Shown here: positions 1 through 7,858 of the stretch, one piece after another
Position numbering within the stretch: the first letter of the stretch is position 1
Layout: every line of letters begins with the position of its first letter
Assembly (NCBI RefSeq): GCF_004310335.1
Contig: NZ_SIRS01000004.1
Coordinates: 519,493 to 583,492 of the forward strand
DNA: 64,000 nucleotides
Reading direction: 5' to 3'
Origin: Hyunsoonleella pacifica
Lineage (GTDB): Bacteria; Bacteroidota; Bacteroidia; Flavobacteriales; Flavobacteriaceae
Made by a program: the position numbers and the translations under genes
Notes under the pieces: model-generated
Seen by the model: only the letters and a program-made list of their open reading frames with translations
Database searches by the model: none
What the model was told of the DNA's origin: nothing

Positions 1-148
1 CTTGAGTCCAACTATTTTTTGAAACAATAGATTGATTAATCGCTACAGCAATACCTTGGTTGGGTTGCTTTAACTCTGTCAGTAATTGTGCTATAGAGAT
101 AGACGAAGAAATTTGTTTTGTTTGATTGTTAACGCTAATTGTTATCAT
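1..148 (-). CDS. thiS: Sulfur carrier protein ThiS (N-terminal part, cut by window edge)
   Basis: The reverse strand from the ATG at 148 reads MITISVNN..., followed by a ThiS-like core with GIAVAINQSIV and SSW-T. This matches the beta-grasp ThiS family, whose C-terminal Gly-Gly (outside the window) is thiocarboxylated and gives sulfur to the thiazole ring of thiamine. About 49 residues are visible; a full ThiS has about 66-70. It is the first gene after a TPP riboswitch on the same strand, so it probably leads a thi operon that continues to the left. The family call rests on the sequence and on the riboswitch. Confidence 0.85.
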   Translation of the reverse strand, partial: MITISVNNQTKQISSSISIAQLLTELKQPNQGIAVAINQSIVSKNSWTQ

Positions 149-235
149 TCCGCTTAAATTCTTAAAATGACAACCTTAGGATTATTGTGTTGAAGAAAGT
201 TTGTAAAACTTATATTACTTCTAATAATAACTACT

Positions 236-320
236 TTTCCCTACGTAAGCTCTAACTTAATCAGGTTCAAAGGGTAACTCTCAGTTAACATTGTTACTCA
301 ACAAATTAACACCCCTAAAG
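236..320 (-). promoter_or_regulatory. TPP (thiamine pyrophosphate) riboswitch
   Basis: Read on the reverse strand this segment has the hallmark order of a TPP aptamer: a 5' arm AGGGGTG, then CTGAGAGTTACCC, then GAACCTGAT, then the closing CGTAGGGAA. These match the conserved CTGAGA, ACCTGA and GTAGGGAA boxes of the THI element. It lies about 90 bases upstream of the thiS start on the same strand, where it would repress the thi operon when TPP is plentiful. Confidence 0.93.
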
Positions 321-330
321 TTGTATAGCA

Positions 331-338
331 CAAAGATA
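331..338 (-). promoter_or_regulatory. Predicted -7 promoter element of the thi operon
   Basis: The reverse strand reads TATCTTTG, an exact match to the Bacteroidota -7 consensus TAnnTTTG. It sits just upstream of the first base of the TPP aptamer, so transcription would start a few bases before the riboswitch. No clear TTTG -33 element is visible. Confidence 0.55.
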
Positions 339-386
339 GTTAAAAATAAAAAAGTGACCTATGGATTATTTTTAATTAACAGTTTG

Positions 387-794
387 CTAATCGATATCTG
401 GTTTCTTTCTATTGGCCTTTTTCTCAGAATTGTAACGCTTGTTTTTTAAACGCTTTTTAATAACAGATTTTGGAATTTTCGTGGGAACACGTTCTTTCTC
501 TTCTTTTAAAGCGATTTTTATTAGCTCTAAAAACCGACTAATTATTAGCTCTTTATTTTTATGTTGACTACGAGAGTCATCACATTGTAGTATTAAAATA
601 CTTCCTTTGGTTAATCTATTTTTAAGTTTTTCAGTAATGGTATGTTTCTGAATATCGTCCAATGCTACAGAAGCTAAAACGTTAAAGCTTAATTCTACTT
701 TCGAAGATACTTTATTTACGTGTTGTCCTCCAGCTCCAGAACTTCTGACGGCTTTAAAACCCAACTCTTTTATCAATGTATCTTCATCAAACAT
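387..794 (-). CDS. arfB: Peptidyl-tRNA hydrolase ArfB, ribosome-rescue release-factor homologue
   Basis: A 135-residue protein of the ArfB/YaeJ/ICT1 family, which enters the A site of ribosomes stalled on truncated mRNA and hydrolyses the peptidyl-tRNA. The N-terminal domain carries the catalytic GGQ at residues 22-24 within SSGAGGQHVNKV. The C-terminal tail (about 100-135) is rich in Lys and Arg, as expected for the part that threads into the empty mRNA channel. Length is normal for ArfB and too short for RF1/RF2. Its start overlaps the stop of the upstream DUF4301 gene by one base (TAATG), which suggests coupled translation. Confidence 0.9.
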   Translation of the reverse strand: MFDEDTLIKELGFKAVRSSGAGGQHVNKVSSKVELSFNVLASVALDDIQKHTITEKLKNRLTKGSILILQCDDSRSQHKNKELIISRFLELIKIALKEEKERVPTKIPKSVIKKRLKNKRYNSEKKANRKKPDID

Positions 795-2341
795 TATTCT
801 ACTTGATGAGCTGATTTTATTAGGTCGTTTACTGTTTTAACTGGACTAAAAGTTTCTAAAGGCACTTCTACACAAATAGAATTCCAGTATGCCATACTTC
901 CATTCCATAACCCAGGGAGTTCTAGCACTTTTATATCAATTCCATTTTGTGTTTTCATAGTAATAAACGCCGCTGAGGGATCAACGTATTTCATTAAATC
1001 AAAACTTTCTCCTTTGTAATTTTTAATACCACAAACAAAATCTGTTGGGTTAAAATGTGTAGCGTTTTCTGCAATATCTTTTTGATCCGGTTTTTCAAAA
1101 TCTATTTGTGCAAATTCTACTATTTGTAAAGACACATTTCCGTTGTCATCTTTAACCCAAAATGGCCCACCTCCGGGTTCACCCTCATTTTTCACAATGC
1201 CACAAACACGAATTGGACGATTAAGTTTGTCTTTTAAGTATACCAATTTTTCATCTGTAGACCAATTCTTAAAGTTATTAGTTACAACTACATTTAAAGT
1301 AGTGCTTAAAAAGGCTACTATGTTTTCTAATTGTTCTTCAGAAACAGAACCCTCATCCAATGCTTTTAGATACGCAAACACTTGTTCTTGAGCTTTTAAA
1401 AGCACTCCACCCAATAATTTTTTATATTCAGAAATTTTAATATTTTTTTGTGCAGTAACTATATTATCTATGTTTTTAATAAATACAATGTCATTATCTA
1501 AATCATTTAGATTTTGAAGTAACGCGCCGTGTCCACCGGGCCTGAATAAAATAGAATCGTCTTCCAACCTAAACACCTCATCATTTAAGGTTAAAGCTAA
1601 GGTTTCAGTAGCTTCCTTTTGATAAGAATAAGATACATTAAAGACTGTATTGGTTTCGGCTTCTAAATTTGATTTAAATGCTTCTAATTTAGATTTGAAG
1701 TACTCGTGATGTTTTTTTGAAACCGTAAAGTGCAGATTGGCTTTACCTTTTGAAGAGGCATACAAAGTAGACTCATATAAATGTTCTTGAAAAGCAGTGA
1801 TTGCCCCATTTTCATATTTATGAAATGGTAATAACCCCTTTGGAAAAAAACTATAGTTTAAGGCTTCTTCTGCAAGCATGGTTTTTACAAATGCTAAGTA
1901 TAATTCATCTTTAGTTAAGCTATCAACATCAGTATCTTCAGCTAATGTTTTTATAACTTCATCATAAAACGGAAAGTCTTTTAGGTTTCTAGCAAAGACC
2001 TCCATTAAGGTGTTTCCGCTTTTAGATATGTAAGCTTCTAGAGTATCCTGTTTTGGATTGAAATTATTTAAAAATTGAAATAAGAATTTAAACATCCTTG
2101 ATGCGGCACCAGAAGCAGGGACAAATTTTACGATATTAACATTTTCCTTGGCGCTCTCGTAATAGGTTATTAAATCTTGTATTTCAGTAAGACTATACTG
2201 GTTAATACCTTCAGTAATTTTAGCAGCAGCTACCAGATTGGAATAAGACATGCCGTTTTTCAGAAGCGATACTTGGTCATTAGCTTGTGCTTCAGTAATA
2301 CCTTTGGTTGAAATTTGATTGAGGTCTTTTTGTGTAAACAT
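794..2341 (-). CDS. DUF4301 family protein, possible nucleotidyltransferase fold
   Basis: A 515-residue protein with no signal peptide or membrane segment. I recognise it as the Bacteroidota DUF4301 family, whose function is not established. Two segments resemble the UDP-sugar pyrophosphorylase (UDPGP) type of nucleotidyltransferase. One is KFVPASGAASRMFK near residue 73, in the place of the Gly-rich nucleotide loop. The other is FRPGGHGALLQNL followed by FIKNIDNIV near residues 266-294, comparable to the PxGHG and NxDN motifs. A PGGGPFW segment lies in the C-terminal third. It is cotranscribed with arfB, with a one-base overlap. The family call is fairly firm; the enzymatic reading is inference. 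Confidence 0.75.
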   Translation of the reverse strand: MFTQKDLNQISTKGITEAQANDQVSLLKNGMSYSNLVAAAKITEGINQYSLTEIQDLITYYESAKENVNIVKFVPASGAASRMFKFLFQFLNNFNPKQDTLEAYISKSGNTLMEVFARNLKDFPFYDEVIKTLAEDTDVDSLTKDELYLAFVKTMLAEEALNYSFFPKGLLPFHKYENGAITAFQEHLYESTLYASSKGKANLHFTVSKKHHEYFKSKLEAFKSNLEAETNTVFNVSYSYQKEATETLALTLNDEVFRLEDDSILFRPGGHGALLQNLNDLDNDIVFIKNIDNIVTAQKNIKISEYKKLLGGVLLKAQEQVFAYLKALDEGSVSEEQLENIVAFLSTTLNVVVTNNFKNWSTDEKLVYLKDKLNRPIRVCGIVKNEGEPGGGPFWVKDDNGNVSLQIVEFAQIDFEKPDQKDIAENATHFNPTDFVCGIKNYKGESFDLMKYVDPSAAFITMKTQNGIDIKVLELPGLWNGSMAYWNSICVEVPLETFSPVKTVNDLIKSAHQVE

Positions 2342-2756
2342 TAAGTTGTAGAATTTAGTAAATTATCGATATAGCTAATAGCCTTTTAAGGCGTTGTTTT
2401 TTTATTACTTTTAAGTCAGTTTTATTTTATTAATTAGTTTCAAATGCCTTAAACATTTTTTCTCTTTCATAGGATTTAATACTTAAATCATCAGTTTACA
2501 TGGGTTGTTAATACGAGTTAAAAATACAAATCATAAATGGTGTTTTCTACTACATTTAAAATTTATTTTTTCAACAAGATGTAATAATAGACGATTCAAA
2601 ATAATTATAAGTAATAACATTATTATCTCCAATGATATTACCACATTATCTCCTCTACATTCTTTATCTAAACTATACTTAACACAAAAGTGAAGAGAAA
2701 CGGTTATTTATAAAATTATTATGATGCTGAAGCTTGTTCAACATGGCAAATCATTT
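2342..2756. other. Intergenic region without a recognisable gene
   Basis: About 415 very AT-rich bases lie between the start of the DUF4301 gene and the stop of the GGGP synthase gene, both on the reverse strand. It should hold the DUF4301/arfB promoter and the terminator of the synthase operon. The only symmetry seen is a small palindrome GCCTTTTAAGGC at 2381-2392 followed by T residues. A 62-codon frame at 2505-2693 has no coding character and is not called. Confidence 0.5.
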
Positions 2757-3472
2757 CTATAATTTATCAAAAAACGATTCATCTTCCTCAAAAGCAGTGC
2801 CAACAACAACCAGATCTGCTCCTGCAGCAAAAGCATCTTCCAACTGCGTTTTTGTTTTAATACCACCTCCAACAATTAAAGGGATCTTTGCCTCTTTTTT
2901 TACTCTTTCAATGATTTCCTTGGAAATGGGATAACTTGCTCCACTTCCCGCTTCTAAATACATCAATTGCATTCCTAATAACTGTCCTGCCTTGACAGTA
3001 TCAACAATAGTTTGCAAATTCTCTCTTGATATAGCTTCTGTTTGAGTTACTCTGGATACCGCTGTTTTTACACCTCCATCAATTAATATATAGCCTGTTG
3101 GAATTACTTCTAAAGTAGTCTCTCTCAATTTAGAAACTGCCTCAACATGTTTTCCTATTAAATAATCAGCATTTCTCCCAGACAACAACGACAAAAACAA
3201 CAAGGCATTCGCCGAATTAGTGATTTGAGTAACATCTCCTGGAAATAAAACAATCGGTAAATTGGTAAACTTTTTTACTTTATGTACCAAAGCCTCAGTA
3301 GCATCTGCATCTACTACACTGCCACCAACAAAAATATGTGTAGCAATAGAGTTATTTACTTTTTCAATGAAACCTCCAGTATTTTTCAATTCAAATTTAT
3401 CTGGATCAATTAACACAGCAAATAATTGTTCTCCTTTTTCTTTAGCCTTTAATATATTTTGGTAAACATTCA

Positions 3473-3473
<1 letters not shown>
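2757..3473 (-). CDS. Geranylgeranylglyceryl/heptaprenylglyceryl phosphate synthase family
   Basis: A 238-residue TIM-barrel protein of the GGGPS/PcrB family, which joins a polyprenyl diphosphate to the sn-1 position of glycerol-1-phosphate. The N-terminal LIDPDKF motif (about 22-28), the central YLEAGSGA phosphate-binding segment (about 172-179), and the C-terminal VGGGIKT and GADLVVVGTAFE motifs are all present. Archaea use this reaction for ether lipids. Homologues are widespread in Bacteroidota and can make the archaeal-type product in vitro, but their cellular role is unclear. The start overlaps the stop of the upstream phosphopantetheinyl transferase gene by one base. Confidence 0.88.
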
Positions 3474-4099
<626 letters not shown>

Positions 4100-4122
4100 T
4101 TAGTATTCTAAAACTTAATAGT

Positions 4123-4130
4123 TATCTTTG
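4123..4130 (+). promoter_or_regulatory. Predicted -7 promoter element of ahcY
   Basis: TATCTTTG matches TAnnTTTG exactly. Transcription would begin about 4134-4137, leaving a leader of about 95 bases before the ahcY start. A strict TTTG -33 element is not seen. Confidence 0.5.
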
Positions 4131-4133
4131 CAA

Positions 4134-4195
4134 CGCCTAAGACGAGTTACATAATTGGGTAGGCGAATTTAACCAAATTATAGGCCAATCCCAAT
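4134..4195 (+). promoter_or_regulatory. Candidate H-type pseudoknot in the ahcY 5' leader
   Basis: CGCCTA at 4134-4139 is a perfect complement of TAGGCG at 4160-4165. ATTGGG at 4154-4159, inside that loop, is a perfect complement of CCCAAT at 4190-4195. The two six-base helices together have H-type pseudoknot topology. Alternative partners exist (TAGGC at 4181-4185 and CCAAT at 4185-4189), which would allow switching. The position ahead of a SAM-cycle gene makes a riboswitch thinkable, but the sequence does not match the SAH or SAM-II consensus as I know them. This is inference from base pairing only. Confidence 0.35.
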
Positions 4196-4230
4196 CAACT
4201 TTAGGTTTAAAATAAAAGAAAAAAGTTACT

Positions 4231-5547
4231 ATGAGTACAAAAACAATTCCTTACGTTGCAAACAAAGTAAAAGACATCACTTTAGCAGATTGGGGTAGAA
4301 AAGAAATAGAATTAGCAGAGGCAGAAATGCCAGGCTTAATGAGTCTTCGTGAAGAATATAAAGATTCCCAGCCTTTAAAAGGGGCAAGAATTGCTGGTTG
4401 TTTACACATGACTATACAAACTGCTGTTTTAATTGAAACATTGCAAGCTTTAGGCGCAGAAGTTACTTGGAGTTCTTGTAATATATTTTCAACACAGGAT
4501 CAAGCTGCTGCCGCTATTGCTGATGTAGGAACCGCAGTATATGCATGGAAAGACATGACCGAGGAAGAATTTGATTGGTGTATTGAGCAAACACTTTTCT
4601 TTGGAGAAGACAGACAACCTCTTAACATGATTTTAGATGATGGTGGCGATTTAACTAATATGGTTTTAGATAGATACCCAGAACTAGTTCCTGGAATTAA
4701 AGGCTTAAGTGAAGAGACCACAACAGGCGTACATAGATTATATGAACGTGTAAAAAACGGTACATTACCATTACCAGCTATAAATGTAAACGATTCTGTT
4801 ACGAAATCTAAATTTGATAATAAATACGGCTGTAAAGAAAGTGCTGTAGATGCTATACGTCGTGCTACTGATGTGATGCTTGCCGGGAAGCGTGTGGTTG
4901 TTTGTGGTTATGGAGATGTTGGTAAAGGTACAGCTGCATCATTTAGAGGCGCAGGAAGTATTGTAACTGTTACTGAAATTGATCCTATTTGTGCATTACA
5001 AGCAGCAATGGATGGTTTTGAAGTTAAAAAACTGGAAACTGTTGCTCCTGTGGCTGATATAGTAATTACCACTACTGGGAATAAAGACATCGTTCAAGCA
5101 CAACATTTTGAAGCTTTAAAAGACAAAGCTATTGTGTGTAATATTGGACATTTTGACAATGAAATTGATATGGCCTGGTTAAACGAAAACCATGGACATA
5201 CCAAAAACACTATTAAGCCTCAAGTTGATAAATATACTGTAAACGGTAAAGACATTATTATACTTGCTGAAGGTAGATTAGTAAATCTTGGTTGTGCTAC
5301 TGGGCATCCAAGTTTTGTAATGAGTAACTCATTCACTAATCAAACTTTAGCTCAAATTGAACTTTGGAACAATAGTGACAAGTACGAAAATGATGTATAC
5401 ATGCTACCTAAGCATTTAGATGAAAAAGTAGCAAAATTACACCTAGCTAAAATTGGTGTTGAGCTTACCGAACTTAGAGAAGAACAGGCTGAATATATTG
5501 GTGTAGAAGTTGAAGGCCCTTTTAAGCCTGAGTATTACAGGTATTAA
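4231..5547 (+). CDS. ahcY: Adenosylhomocysteinase (S-adenosyl-L-homocysteine hydrolase)
   Basis: A 438-residue cytosolic NAD-dependent enzyme that splits S-adenosylhomocysteine to adenosine and homocysteine and so relieves product inhibition of methyltransferases. The substrate domain shows [13 protein letters not shown] near residue 58 and [11 protein letters not shown] near residue 190. The NAD-binding loop GYGDVGKG starts at residue 226. The C-terminal NAD tail ends in FKPEYYRY, typical of the family. Length is normal. It is transcribed alone, with its own promoter, a structured leader and a terminator. Together with the leader this suggests regulation at the RNA level. Confidence 0.97.
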   Translation: MSTKTIPYVANKVKDITLADWGRKEIELAEAEMPGLMSLREEYKDSQPLKGARIAGCLHMTIQTAVLIETLQALGAEVTWSSCNIFSTQDQAAAAIADVGTAVYAWKDMTEEEFDWCIEQTLFFGEDRQPLNMILDDGGDLTNMVLDRYPELVPGIKGLSEETTTGVHRLYERVKNGTLPLPAINVNDSVTKSKFDNKYGCKESAVDAIRRATDVMLAGKRVVVCGYGDVGKGTAASFRGAGSIVTVTEIDPICALQAAMDGFEVKKLETVAPVADIVITTTGNKDIVQAQHFEALKDKAIVCNIGHFDNEIDMAWLNENHGHTKNTIKPQVDKYTVNGKDIIILAEGRLVNLGCATGHPSFVMSNSFTNQTLAQIELWNNSDKYENDVYMLPKHLDEKVAKLHLAKIGVELTELREEQAEYIGVEVEGPFKPEYYRY

Positions 5548-5587
5548 TATAGATTAATTAGATTACTAGATATTTAGAATTTTAGAT

Positions 5588-5620
5588 AAAATCCCTAGCA
5601 GTAATGTTTGGGATTTTTTA
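5588..5620 (+). terminator. Rho-independent terminator of ahcY
   Basis: AAAATCCC at 5588-5595 pairs with GGGATTTT starting at 5610, with a 14-base loop and a T run to 5619. It lies 40 bases after the ahcY stop. The stem is short and AT-rich, so its strength is uncertain. Confidence 0.6.
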
Positions 5621-5785
5621 TTGACTTCCATTTTAAATTAATGAACTCGTGAGTATAACTATTTTGATTGTCACTACTCTTACGTCTGGAACCCTGATAT
5701 GAAACTTGTACTCAGCACAGATAAAAGTATTATTCCCTAATGCATAAAAAAACCGTTAAAATCTAAAATAGAGGTAGCTGTTTTT

Positions 5786-5793
5786 TATCTTTG
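5786..5793 (+). promoter_or_regulatory. Predicted -7 promoter element of the aldo/keto reductase gene
   Basis: TATCTTTG is an exact TAnnTTTG match 105 bases before the tas start. The transcript would carry the whole palindromic repeat at 5824-5879 in its leader. Confidence 0.5.
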
Positions 5794-5823
5794 TTTAGTT
5801 AAAGAATTATGCCTTCCCGCAAA

Positions 5824-5879
5824 GGCAGGAATCCACATAAGACATATATATTAAACAACAAGATTCCTGCCCTTGCAGG
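5824..5879. repeat. Palindromic intergenic repeat (REP-like)
   Basis: GGCAGGAATC at 5824-5833 is an exact inverted copy of GATTCCTGCC at 5862-5871. The right arm also forms a local hairpin, CCTGC-CCTT-GCAGG, at 5866-5879, followed by AATGACAG. A related hairpin, ATTCCCGT...ACGGGAAT followed by GACA, occurs at 22853-22875. The shared form 'hairpin + AATGACA' suggests a dispersed repeat family. It sits in the tas leader and may affect RNA stability. Confidence 0.65.
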
Positions 5880-5897
5880 AATGACAGAATAGTTACT

Positions 5898-6935
5898 ATG
5901 AAATATACAACATTACCAAATACCAATATAAAAGTTAGCAAAATATGCTTGGGGTCTATGACCTGGGGCAACCAAAACACAGAAGCAGAAGGCCACAAGC
6001 AACTAGACTATGCTTTTGAGAAAGGTGTAAACTTTATTGATACGGCAGAATTATATCCGGTACCAGCAAGTCCTGAAACTCAAGGAAAAACAAGTGAAAT
6101 TATTGGTAGTTGGTTAAAGAAAATAGGTAATAGAGATAAGGTTGTACTTGCCTCTAAAATTGCAGGTAATGGAGATTATACAGCTCATATACGTACTACT
6201 GGATTTAGCAAATCTTCTATTATTGAAGCTATAGATGCTGAATTGGTACGTCTTGAAACTGATTATATAGATTTATACCAATTACATTGGCCAGAACGTG
6301 AAACCAATACCTTTGGTGTTAGAGATTATAACCACAACCCAAATGATACTTGGGAAGACAATTTTAATGAAGTATTACACACTTTAGAGCATCAAATAAA
6401 AGCTGGTAAAATTAGACATATAGGCTTATCTAATGAAAAAGCCTGGGGCACGATGCGATTTCTTCAAGAAAGCAAAGTAAATAACTTACCGCGCCCTATA
6501 ACCATACAAAATGCCTATTCTTTATTATGTAGAACATTTGAAGGGGATTTGGCAGAAGTGTCTTTAAGAGAAAATATTGGTTTGCTAGCCTATTCGCCAA
6601 TGGCTTTTGGTGTACTATCAGGGAAATATATACAAGGGAAAGCAGCTGATAATGCACGACTAAAATTGTTCCCAAGGTTTGCACGTTATAGCGGTAAGCA
6701 AGCAACAGAAGCTGCAAAACGCTATTTAGAAATCGCTGAACGCAATGGATTAACATTAGCGCAAATGGCTTTGGCTTTTGTAAATCAACGTCCTTTTATA
6801 ACTAGTAGTATTATTGGTGCTACCAATTTAGAGCAGCTTAAAGAGAATATTGCAAGTATTAATATCGATTTAAGTGAGGATATTATATCGCAAATAAATG
6901 AGGTGCATGGTACTATTCCTAATCCTGCGCCTTAA
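5898..6935 (+). CDS. tas: NADP(H)-dependent aldo/keto reductase, Tas-like
   Basis: A 345-residue cytosolic oxidoreductase of the aldo/keto reductase superfamily, expected to reduce an aldehyde or ketone with NADPH. It resembles E. coli Tas closely along its length: LGSMTWGNQN near residue 19, AELYPVPASPETQGKTSE near 50, YIDLYQLHWPER near 128, and a C-terminal SSIIGATNLEQLKENI cofactor-binding segment. The Asp and Tyr of the catalytic tetrad lie in the FIDTAELYPVP segment. Length equals the Tas subfamily. The natural substrate is not known. It is monocistronic, with its own -7 element. Confidence 0.9.
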   Translation: MKYTTLPNTNIKVSKICLGSMTWGNQNTEAEGHKQLDYAFEKGVNFIDTAELYPVPASPETQGKTSEIIGSWLKKIGNRDKVVLASKIAGNGDYTAHIRTTGFSKSSIIEAIDAELVRLETDYIDLYQLHWPERETNTFGVRDYNHNPNDTWEDNFNEVLHTLEHQIKAGKIRHIGLSNEKAWGTMRFLQESKVNNLPRPITIQNAYSLLCRTFEGDLAEVSLRENIGLLAYSPMAFGVLSGKYIQGKAADNARLKLFPRFARYSGKQATEAAKRYLEIAERNGLTLAQMALAFVNQRPFITSSIIGATNLEQLKENIASINIDLSEDIISQINEVHGTIPNPAP

Positions 6936-7036
6936 GTTAGTACAGTACTTGACTTTGTAAGAAAGTTTTTTGAACTTCGTTTGCCGTTGAATATAAGTCA
7001 TTAAAGTAATATATACCTGCAAAAGTTGGTAAACAA

Positions 7037-7663
7037 TTGAAAAAACAAATTCACATATTAATTTTTAGTTTGATTACGACTTTAGCATTTGGACAAACCG
7101 AAAAGGAACCTTTTTGGAGTACATATATCGAGTCTAACCGAATTGAAATTGGATTAAAACATTACGATAGTCTGAATTTAAAAAAAGCCTATCGAATTTG
7201 GACACATTATCAAGTTGTAGAACTGATTAAAATAACTGATTCAACTTATAGTGGTACTTTGACGAATTTTATAACACACAATAAAAAAAGGAACAAAACA
7301 GAAGTCATTTATCAAAAAATTAAAATTCCAAACAGAATTGTTAAAAAATTAATCAAATTTCTAAATGCAGAAAATATCGAAACCTTGAAAGATTGTTCTG
7401 AAATTGAAAATTATCCAAAAGGATTTGACGGAAAGACTTATATTTTTGAAATCGGAGATGGAAAGACAAGACGAGTTTATTCTTATTGGGAACCAGAAAA
7501 TAAAAGATATCAAAACCCTGAAATGATAGAAATAAAAAATGTTCGGAATATATTAAATGCAATAAATACTGAATTTAATTTATGGAAATATTTCAAGGAT
7601 TTCAGAGAAAGGCTTCCAAAAGGTAGTTATTCTTATGGAATGATTAATATGATAAAAACGTAA
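7037..7663 (+). CDS. Hypothetical exported protein
   Basis: I do not recognise this family. The reading starts at a TTG and gives 208 residues beginning MKKQIHILIFSLITTLAFGQ, a signal peptide with probable cleavage after Gly-Gln or nearby. The mature part (about 21-208) is hydrophilic, rich in Lys, Glu, Asn and Tyr, with no Cys pair or repeat. No ATG fits between the TTG and the signal peptide, which supports the TTG. The gene stands alone, without an obvious -7 element, between tas and a structured RNA repeat, and looks accessory. The product is probably periplasmic or surface-exposed. Confidence 0.6.
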   Translation: MKKQIHILIFSLITTLAFGQTEKEPFWSTYIESNRIEIGLKHYDSLNLKKAYRIWTHYQVVELIKITDSTYSGTLTNFITHNKKRNKTEVIYQKIKIPNRIVKKLIKFLNAENIETLKDCSEIENYPKGFDGKTYIFEIGDGKTRRVYSYWEPENKRYQNPEMIEIKNVRNILNAINTEFNLWKYFKDFRERLPKGSYSYGMINMIKT

Positions 7664-7723
7664 AAAAACCAGTCCAAAAAAGCACAGATTTATTTCAGTT
7701 TAGAACTTTTAAAAGTAAATAAG

Positions 7724-7812
7724 CCCCGCGTTAGGGATTGAACGGCATGTTGGAGCTCCCGACAACGGAGGAGCGACTAGTGAAAGCCCGACCCCTTATC
7801 GGGGTAACGCCC
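7724..7812 (+). ncRNA. Structured repeat resembling Flavo-1 RNA, copy A
   Basis: The segment has a conserved 5' box (GTTAGGGATTG...CGGCAT), a middle hairpin (GTTG..CTCC pairing with GGAG..CGAC at 7749-7777), a GAAAGCC box, a GC-rich hairpin (ACCCC-TTATC-GGGGT around 7791-7805) and a closing GCCC. A second copy at 12006-12093 keeps the boxes but replaces both hairpin sequences with different complementary arms, which is the mark of a structured RNA. The boxes resemble the Flavo-1 motif of Flavobacteria as I remember it. Strand is set by the order of the boxes. Confidence 0.6.
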
Positions 7813-7820
7813 AAAAAACA

Positions 7821-7857
7821 AAAAACCCGCAAACTTTAAAAAGTAGCGGGTTTTTTA
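7821..7857. terminator. Bidirectional rho-independent terminator
   Basis: AAAAACCCGC at 7821-7830 pairs with GCGGGTTTTT at 7846-7855, leaving T runs on both strands. It separates the forward hypothetical gene and structured repeat from the convergent RNase G gene, whose stop begins two bases further on. Confidence 0.85.
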
Positions 7858-7858
7858 A

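Larger units (their letters stand above)
5621..5897. other. Intergenic region holding the tas promoter and a palindromic repeat
   Basis: The space between ahcY and the aldo/keto reductase gene (350 bases from stop to start) has no gene of its own. It holds the ahcY terminator, an unassigned stretch to about 5780, a -7 element and the inverted repeat listed separately. A reverse-strand frame at 5807-5998 exists only because it runs through the repeat and the opposite side of tas. Confidence 0.6.

Noticed and set aside
2505..2693. A 62-codon forward frame in the intergenic space after the DUF4301 gene
   Set aside because: Composition is that of AT-rich non-coding DNA (many Ile, Asn, Leu, Ser), with no motif and no start context.
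4134..4195. Assignment of the ahcY leader to the known SAH or SAM-II riboswitch
   Set aside because: The pairing is of pseudoknot type, but the conserved unpaired bases of those classes are not found, so it is kept only as a candidate structure.
5807..5998. A reverse-strand frame upstream of tas
   Set aside because: It runs through the palindromic repeat and antisense to tas; no family or start support.
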